Below, one piece after another: positions 15,198 to 20,136 of a DNA stretch of 20,136 nucleotides (the first letter of the stretch is position 1; every line of letters begins with the position of its first letter). The translations under genes and the position numbers were made by a program. Where the stretch lies: NCBI GenBank assembly GCA_020866945.1, contig JAJBVW010000196.1:1-20136 (forward strand). The letters are read 5' to 3'. The stretch comes from Oscillospiraceae bacterium. Its GTDB lineage: Bacteria > Bacillota > Clostridia > Oscillospirales > Oscillospiraceae. Below the pieces are notes generated by a model. The model saw only the letters and a list, made by a program, of their open reading frames with translations, was not told the DNA's origin and ran no database searches.

Positions 15198-16988
15198 TCA
15201 GAACTGCTCCACGTCCTGGAGAGCGGCATAGCCTTCCTCGCCGGTGCGAACCTTGATGACATTCTCGACGTTGTAGATGAAGATCTTGCCGTCGCCGATA
15301 TGGCCGGTATACAGCACCTGCTTGGCGGTGTCCACAACGGTCTGAACGGGAACCTTGCTGACCACGATCTCCACCTGCATACGAGGCAGGAGGGTGATGT
15401 CCTGCGCAACGCCGCGATAATATTCGGGCTTGCCCTTCTGGACGCCGCAGCCCATGACGTTGGTGACGGTCATGCCAGTGATGCCAATGCCCATCATGGC
15501 GGCCTTCAGATCCTCGAACTTCTCCTGATGGAGCAGGATGGTGACGTTCGTCAGCTTCACATCGGAATCGCTGGCCACAGGCTTGGTAGAGCGCACCTGG
15601 ACGGGTACCGCGTCATCCACAGACACAGGAGCGGGGGCGGCGGCAGCCGGAGCGGAAGCGGGAGCAGCAGGCTCGGCGGTGACGGTGCCGATGGAGGCGA
15701 CGCCAGCGCCCATAGCGGGCATGAAGTCGGCGTAAGCACTGACCAGGCCGTGTTCGCTGATGTCCAGGCCGGTGATTTCATCCTCCGGGCTGACCCGCAG
15801 GCCCATGGTCTTTTTCAGCAGCAGGAAGAACAGGGAAATGGTAACGGCAGTCCATGCGATGATAGCGACCACACCCAGAAGCTGAATGCCCAGGCAGGAG
15901 AGGCCGCCGCCATAGAACAGGCCCACCACGCTGTCGTTGCCGGGGGCGGAGGTGGTGGCGAACAGGCCCACAGCCAGGCCGCCCCAGATACCGTTGAAGC
16001 AGTGAACGGCCACAGCGCCCACAGGGTCGTCGATGTGGAGCTTATAGTCCAGCAGCCACACGCCGAACACCACCAGCAGGCCGGAAACAATGCCAACCAT
16101 AATCGCGCCGAAGCAGTCCATTACGTCGCACCCGGCGGTGATGCCCACAAGACCGGCCAATGCCGCGTTCAGGCACATGGAAACATCGGGCTTGCCGTAT
16201 TTCAGCCAGGTGAAGATCATGCAGACCACAGTGGCCACGGCGGGGGCAACGGTAGTGGTCAAGAAGATGGAGCCGAGCTGCTCCACAGAGGTGGCGGCGG
16301 CGCCGTTGAAGCCGTACCAGCCAAGCCACAGGATGAAGACGCCCAGGGCGCCAATGGAGATGTTGTGGCCGGGGAAGGCGTGAACCTTCGTGACCTTGCC
16401 GTCCTTATCCCGGACGAACTTGCCGATACGGGGGCCGACCATGGCCGCGCCGATCAGGGCGCACACGCCGCCCACCATGTGGATGGCAACGGAACCGGCG
16501 AAATCATGGAAGCCGATCTGAGCCAGCCAGCCGCCGCCCCAGACCCAGTGGGCCTCAATGGGGTAGATGATTGCGGAGATAACGGCGGAATAAATGCAGT
16601 AGGACGAGAACTTGGTGCGCTCGGCCATAGCGCCGGAGACGATGGTGGCGGTGGTAGCACAGAACACCAGGTTAAAGACGAAGTTTGACCAGTCGAAGTT
16701 TGCGTAGTCGGTGAAGATGTCAAACCCAGGCTTGCCGATGATGCCCAGGATATCCTCCCCCAGCAGCAGACTGAAGCCGATGAGGATAAACATCACCGTG
16801 CCAATGCAGAAGTCCATCAGGTTCTTCATCAGGATGTTGCCGGTGTTCTTGGCTCTGGCGAAGCCGCTCTCCACCATGGCGAAGCCGGCCTGCATCCAGA
16901 ACACCAGTGCCGCGCCGATCAGGAACCAGACGCTGAACGTAGTGCCGGAAACAATCTCTTGCACTCCCTCAATGATTTCTTGTGTCAT
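15198..16988 (-). CDS. Ammonium channel fused to a C-terminal PII (GlnK) domain
   Basis: This is a 596-residue fusion. Residues 1 to about 400 are an AmtB/Rh channel of about 11 helices, with Asp162 and the paired pore histidines His170 (DFAGSVAIH) and His329 (DPVGAVAVH). After an Ala/Pro linker (about 438-458), residues 478-590 are a complete PII signalling domain. PII trimers normally bind ATP/ADP and 2-oxoglutarate and plug the trimeric channel. Here Gln517 (Gln39 in E. coli), Lys568 (Lys90) and Arg581 (Arg103) are kept. Arg525 matches the Arg47 that enters the Amt pore. The uridylylated Tyr51 is replaced by Gln529, so control must be by ligands, not that modification. AGGAGG precedes the ATG at 16988. 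No separate glnK is adjacent. The promoter and hairpin at 17053-17147 suggest attenuation. Confidence 0.95.
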   Translation of the reverse strand: MTQEIIEGVQEIVSGTTFSVWFLIGAALVFWMQAGFAMVESGFARAKNTGNILMKNLMDFCIGTVMFILIGFSLLLGEDILGIIGKPGFDIFTDYANFDWSNFVFNLVFCATTATIVSGAMAERTKFSSYCIYSAVISAIIYPIEAHWVWGGGWLAQIGFHDFAGSVAIHMVGGVCALIGAAMVGPRIGKFVRDKDGKVTKVHAFPGHNISIGALGVFILWLGWYGFNGAAATSVEQLGSIFLTTTVAPAVATVVCMIFTWLKYGKPDVSMCLNAALAGLVGITAGCDVMDCFGAIMVGIVSGLLVVFGVWLLDYKLHIDDPVGAVAVHCFNGIWGGLAVGLFATTSAPGNDSVVGLFYGGGLSCLGIQLLGVVAIIAWTAVTISLFFLLLKKTMGLRVSPEDEITGLDISEHGLVSAYADFMPAMGAGVASIGTVTAEPAAPASAPAAAAPAPVSVDDAVPVQVRSTKPVASDSDVKLTNVTILLHQEKFEDLKAAMMGIGITGMTVTNVMGCGVQKGKPEYYRGVAQDITLLPRMQVEIVVSKVPVQTVVDTAKQVLYTGHIGDGKIFIYNVENVIKVRTGEEGYAALQDVEQF

Positions 16989-17052
16989 TGTTATACTCCT
17001 CCTTTAATGATGTTAATCTCGTGCTTCCCATATGCAGACACATACAGACGGG

Positions 17053-17108
17053 AAAAAATAGAAAACGGCAAGGACGTCACAGTAATTGCTGCGACGTCCT
17101 TGCCGTTT
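17053..17108 (-). promoter_or_regulatory. 5'-terminal terminator hairpin (attenuator candidate) before amtB
   Basis: Positions 17063-17082 pair with 17089-17108 in a 20-bp stem around a 6-nt loop (CAATTA on the minus strand). The minus-strand RNA then reads UUUUCUA and six U residues, a strong intrinsic terminator. The one imperfect pair is G-U in minus-strand RNA but A-C in plus-strand RNA, so the structure is selected for minus-strand transcription. The stem starts only about 4 nt after the predicted transcription start. It lies about 65 nt before amtB with no other good promoter between. It could be an attenuator or the end of a tiny RNA of about 60 nt. Confidence 0.72.
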
Positions 17109-17118
17109 CAATGATTGC

Positions 17119-17147
17119 ACTATAAACCTCTTGAAAGGATTTGTCAA
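17119..17147 (-). promoter_or_regulatory. Promoter of the amtB leader
   Basis: On the minus strand TTGACA (17142-17147), exactly 17 bp, then TATAGT (17119-17124). This is the same box quality as the csoR promoter. Start of transcription is expected near 17112. Confidence 0.88.
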
Positions 17148-17172
17148 GGCACTTTTAACAGTTTTGAGGGCC

Positions 17173-17260
17173 GATTTTGAGCATTTTGTTGAAATTGGTT
17201 GTGTTTTGGCGCATGGGATGGGTGTGTTTTGGGTGGTTTTGACGAAGGGGGAAGAGTGGA
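17173..17260 (-). other. C-rich, G-poor stretch after glf (possible Rho-utilisation site)
   Basis: The glf to amtB interval has no hairpin terminator for glf. On the minus strand, about 88 nt contain roughly 36 C and 4 G by hand count, with runs such as CCACCC and ACACACCC. Unstructured C-rich, G-poor RNA is what Rho binds, so Rho may end the polysaccharide operon here. This is inference only. Confidence 0.4.
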
Positions 17261-18373
17261 TTAATCCAGCTCCGCCGCCGTCTCCAGCGCGGCGGCGATG
17301 ACCTGATCCATGTCGTAGTATTTATACTCGCCCAGACGTCCGCCGAAGATGACCTTATCCTCCTGATCCGCCAGCTCCTTATACCGGGCGTACAGCTTGC
17401 CATTCTTGTCGTCGTTGACAGGGTAATACGGCTCGTCACCAGGCTTCCATTCCGAGCTGTACTCACGGCTGATCACCGTTTTGGGCAAGTCGTTACCGTT
17501 TGCGTCCTTGCCGAACTCAAACCACTTATGCTCGATGATCCGCGTCCAGGGAGTTTCCCGATCGGTATAGTTCACAGCGGCGTTGCCCTGGAAGTTGGGT
17601 TTGTCCAGCACCTCCGTCTCGAAGCGGACGGAGCGGTATTCCAGCGTCCCCAGGGAATAGCCAAAATAGGCGTCAATGGGGCCGGTATAGACGACCCTTT
17701 CCGCCAGGGTGTCCAGCTCCCCCTTATGGGCCAGATAATCTGTGTTCAGCCGAATCTCCACACCGTCCAGCATGTTTTCTACCATTTTCGTATAACCGCC
17801 GATGGGTATGCCCTGATAGAGGGCGTTAAAGTAGTTGTTGTCAAAGGTCAGGCGCACCGGCAGACGCTTGATGATAAACGCGGGAAGCTCCTTGCAGTCC
17901 CGGCCCCACTGTTTTTCCGTGTAGCCCTTGACCAGCTTCTCAAAAATATCCCGGCCCACCAGGGAGATGGACAGCTCCTCGAGATTTCGCGGCTCTCCCT
18001 GAATCTCGGCACGCTGCCGGTTGATGACGGCCTCCGCCTCCTCCGGCGTGACAACGCCCCACATTTTGTTGAAGGTGTACATATTGAAGGGCATGGAATA
18101 AAGCTCACCCTTATAATTCGCCACCGGGGAATTGGTAAAACGGTTAAAATCCGCGAACTGGGTGATGTAGTCCCAGACGCGCTTATCGTTGGTGTGGAAA
18201 ATATGCGCGCCGTATTTGTGGACATTTATCCCCTCGATATTTTCGGTATAAACATTGCCCCCGATGTTTGGCCGCTTGTCCATCACCAGGACAGATTTCC
18301 CCCGCGCCCGCGCCTCATGGGCAAACACCGCCCCGTACAGGCCGGAGCCGACGATTAGGTAGTTATATTTCAT
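17261..18373 (-). CDS. glf: UDP-galactopyranose mutase
   Basis: This 370-residue FAD enzyme converts UDP-galactopyranose to UDP-galactofuranose, the donor for galactofuranose units in surface polysaccharides. The N-terminal dinucleotide fold is clear (YLIVGSGLYGAVFA, residues 5-18). GGNVY, the KYGAHIFHT motif and the GYTEKQWG segment of the substrate site follow; the C-terminal FAD motif FGGRLGEYKYYDMDQ is intact. Length is normal for bacterial Glf. AGGAG is 6 nt before the ATG. It lies 27 bp after wzx on the same strand and is the last gene of the polysaccharide cluster, so the exported glycan probably contains galactofuranose. No intrinsic terminator follows. Confidence 0.95.
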   Translation of the reverse strand: MKYNYLIVGSGLYGAVFAHEARARGKSVLVMDKRPNIGGNVYTENIEGINVHKYGAHIFHTNDKRVWDYITQFADFNRFTNSPVANYKGELYSMPFNMYTFNKMWGVVTPEEAEAVINRQRAEIQGEPRNLEELSISLVGRDIFEKLVKGYTEKQWGRDCKELPAFIIKRLPVRLTFDNNYFNALYQGIPIGGYTKMVENMLDGVEIRLNTDYLAHKGELDTLAERVVYTGPIDAYFGYSLGTLEYRSVRFETEVLDKPNFQGNAAVNYTDRETPWTRIIEHKWFEFGKDANGNDLPKTVISREYSSEWKPGDEPYYPVNDDKNGKLYARYKELADQEDKVIFGGRLGEYKYYDMDQVIAAALETAAELD

Positions 18374-18400
18374 GTTTCACTCCTGCAATTTTATAAAATA

Positions 18401-19858
18401 TCAGTCTTTTTTCTTTTTCAGCTTTGCGAGAAGCTGGTTAAAAATTTCAATCGTCATGCGTTCCTTCGTTATCAGCAGCAATAGGCCGTACACGCCGAAA
18501 AACAGGCAGGCCGAAATTGCCAGGGTCAGGAAGTTTCCAAGGCCCAGTCCAGCGACCCAATAGGAGGCCGCTGTTCCCAGCAACAGGCCCAGGGCAATCT
18601 TCCAGTAGGAAATTTTTCGGAAGGTGCCCGCCACATCCTTCCGCAGCGCCGCGAACTGCACCACGAGGACGACAAATTCCGCCGCCAGTGTGCCGATTGC
18701 GGCCCCTGATGAGGCAAATCGCGGAATCAACAGCGCGTTCAGCGCAAGATCTACAACGGCCCCGGCGATCTCAGAATAGAGCACCACCCGTTCCCGGCCC
18801 AGCGGGACAAGCATTTGAATGCCCAAAATATTTGTCAGCCCGATAAACAACAGGGTCGGCATAATAATCTGCATGGATACAATGGAGCCGGTATAGGCGG
18901 TTCCCGACAGCAGATAGACGCCCTGCTTCGCATAGAGAATAAAATACAGCATAAGCGGCGCGGCGACGAGAAACACAAAATTCAGCGCCTTACTGGTAAT
19001 ACGCCTAAACTCGTCCAGCTGGCCGCGCTCCACATAATACGACGACCTTGGCAGCAGCACCGTTCCCAGCGACGTCACAACACTCACCAGAACGGATTTG
19101 ATTTTTACCGCCGCGTTATAATAGCCTACGTCCTCATCACCTTTCATAAAACCGAGCATAACGGTGTCCAGATTCGTGTAAACCGTTGTGGCGCAGGACA
19201 TGGCGAAAAAGACTGCCACAGGCTTGAAATGCCGCTTGAAATTATAATTTCCAACCGGCTTCATGTCGACATATTTATGAGCGTTTATGAAGTTAAAAAT
19301 ATTGGACGCAGACGCCGCAAAAATAGAGATAGCACCGTATATCACATAGTCCTCCTGCTGATGAATGAGGAGGAACATGGCGACCAGCGCGACAAATTTG
19401 AAAATAATGGAGCGAATCGTGATATAGGTGTATTGCTCCAGGGCTTTATACAGCCACTCCATGCCAATAGACGTGAGAATAATCGTGAAGCTGACCACCA
19501 CATACAGCGCCCGATCCTCCCGCAGGCGGGGGACGTATATCAGAGCTATCGCCAGGGCGACATAGGAAACGACGTCCATAACCAGGTTAATAATGAGCAG
19601 CTCCTGTGCCGTCCTAGTCAGTTTCTCCCGGTCATCCCTGACCTTCGCGCAGGCACGAACGCCATAGGTGGGAATGCCGAGCTGAGCGAACATGGAAAAA
19701 TAGGAGATAAGCGACGTGGCAAACGACACTTTCCCCGTCCCCGTGGGCAGCAATATACGCGAGACATACGGGAAGGTGATAAGCGGGAAAATGAATGACG
19801 ACATCGTCAGGATGGCGTTCATAACGAAATTAAGTTTTAGGGATTTTTGTTGGGACAT
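18401..19858 (-). CDS. wzx: Wzx-type polysaccharide flippase (MOP superfamily)
   Basis: This 485-residue membrane protein has about 12-14 predicted helices and a lysine-rich C-terminal tail. It is of the polysaccharide-transport branch of the MOP superfamily, which flips lipid-linked repeat units across the membrane for Wzy-dependent polymerisation. Typical features are the N-terminal segment with FPYVSRIL and GTGKVSFA, and the YTNLDTVMLGFM helix in the middle. Its start overlaps the stop of the upstream gene as TAATG, with AAGGA upstream, so the two are translationally coupled. glf follows after 27 bp. Base composition is less GC-rich than the copper and amtB genes, as is common in surface-polysaccharide loci. 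Confidence 0.9.
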   Translation of the reverse strand: MSQQKSLKLNFVMNAILTMSSFIFPLITFPYVSRILLPTGTGKVSFATSLISYFSMFAQLGIPTYGVRACAKVRDDREKLTRTAQELLIINLVMDVVSYVALAIALIYVPRLREDRALYVVVSFTIILTSIGMEWLYKALEQYTYITIRSIIFKFVALVAMFLLIHQQEDYVIYGAISIFAASASNIFNFINAHKYVDMKPVGNYNFKRHFKPVAVFFAMSCATTVYTNLDTVMLGFMKGDEDVGYYNAAVKIKSVLVSVVTSLGTVLLPRSSYYVERGQLDEFRRITSKALNFVFLVAAPLMLYFILYAKQGVYLLSGTAYTGSIVSMQIIMPTLLFIGLTNILGIQMLVPLGRERVVLYSEIAGAVVDLALNALLIPRFASSGAAIGTLAAEFVVLVVQFAALRKDVAGTFRKISYWKIALGLLLGTAASYWVAGLGLGNFLTLAISACLFFGVYGLLLLITKERMTIEIFNQLLAKLKKKKD

Positions 19859-20136
19859 TAGGTTTGTCCTTCCAAACGCATTTCATTGCTTATAGGATTA
19901 ATACTATTTTCTTTCTTGCTAACCCTTTCTGTTTCTCTATTAATGCCAAAATCATATGCCATAAATATAAACAAAGTGAGAAACCTATATGACGTGACAG
20001 TAATTGTAAACAAAATTGCAAAACAGGCGAAAAACAGAAAACGGTTCATATCCCGTTTTCGAATACTTGTACGAATCCACTTATACGAAAAATAAATATA
20101 GGGAACTACAAGATATATACCACCATGCGCCAATAT
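19858..20136 (-). CDS. C-terminal fragment of a membrane protein, probably a polysaccharide polymerase
   Basis: The reading frame runs off the right edge; the visible part is about 92 residues. It has one or two hydrophobic stretches (LVVPYIYF and RFLFFACFAILFTITV), a basic loop between them, a third hydrophobic stretch containing FLTLFIFMAYDFG and a hydrophilic tail ending RLEGQT. Position directly before wzx, AT-rich composition and this topology suit the C-terminus of a Wzy/EpsG-type polymerase, but no family motif is decisive. The ATG at 20133 is probably internal. The stop overlaps the wzx start. Confidence 0.55.
   Translation of the reverse strand: MLAHGGIYLVVPYIYFSYKWIRTSIRKRDMNRFLFFACFAILFTITVTSYRFLTLFIFMAYDFGINRETERVSKKENSINPISNEMRLEGQT

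Noticed and set aside
15180..16688. Long open frame opposite the amtB-PII gene (502 codons)
   Set aside because: His/Gly/Ala-rich antisense shadow with no ribosome site. The fused channel-PII gene is unambiguous.
17063..17108. ANTAR-type antitermination RNA or glutamine riboswitch before amtB
   Set aside because: ANTAR targets need two hairpins with AxxGxx hexaloops; here there is one stem with loop CAAUUA. I see no conserved riboswitch core, and the leader before the stem is only about 4 nt.
1..20136. tRNA, rRNA, insertion sequence, phage or toxin-antitoxin genes
   Set aside because: I read for cloverleaf ends, transposase motifs and small paired genes and found nothing supportable. A tRNA scan would be the decisive check.

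Overview
The window looks like chromosome from a GC-rich Firmicute. A gut Oscillospirales bacterium (Flavonifractor/Lawsonibacter-like) is my best guess, but this is inference. The grounds are strong AGGAGG ribosome sites, near-consensus sigma-A promoters of the TTGACA-17-TATAGT type, several short Sec/SPII lipoproteins, a csoR-copA copper operon and a membrane-anchored XRE regulator. I found no tRNA, rRNA, CRISPR array or insertion sequence.

Layout. (1) 1-3050, minus strand: a csoR-copA copper-efflux operon with its operator inside the promoter spacer. (2) 3097-7704, plus strand: a cytoplasmic GH13 maltogenic-amylase-type enzyme, a three-repeat lipoprotein, a membrane-bound XRE regulator and tadA. 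(3) 7688-10083, plus strand: a tandem duplication that made two paralogous lipoprotein genes. The first carries a 36-bp coding repeat with three in-frame TAG codons. (4) 10134-15080, minus strand: an RND/MMPL-family exporter encoded as two half-proteins. The second half has an ectodomain of about 1,060 residues built from about 11 helical repeats, and it is interrupted by one more in-frame TAG. (5) 15113-17147, minus strand: an ammonium channel fused to its own PII (GlnK) domain. It is preceded by a perfect promoter that runs straight into an intrinsic-terminator hairpin. (6) 17173-20136, minus strand: the end of a surface-polysaccharide cluster (a probable polymerase fragment, a Wzx flippase and UDP-galactopyranose mutase), becoming AT-rich at the right edge.

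The most unusual signal is the set of four in-frame TAG codons in two unrelated, otherwise open genes. There is no TGA, TAA or frameshift among the interruptions. Three of the four sit exactly where sister repeats have GAG, and all three lie in two adjacent repeat units whose loss would restore the frame. Simple gene decay, natural amber readthrough and repeat-based switching are all possible, and the sequence alone cannot decide between them. The second exceptional feature is the amtB-PII gene with its 5'-terminal attenuator-like hairpin. In that fusion the T-loop arginine is kept but the classic uridylylation tyrosine is replaced.
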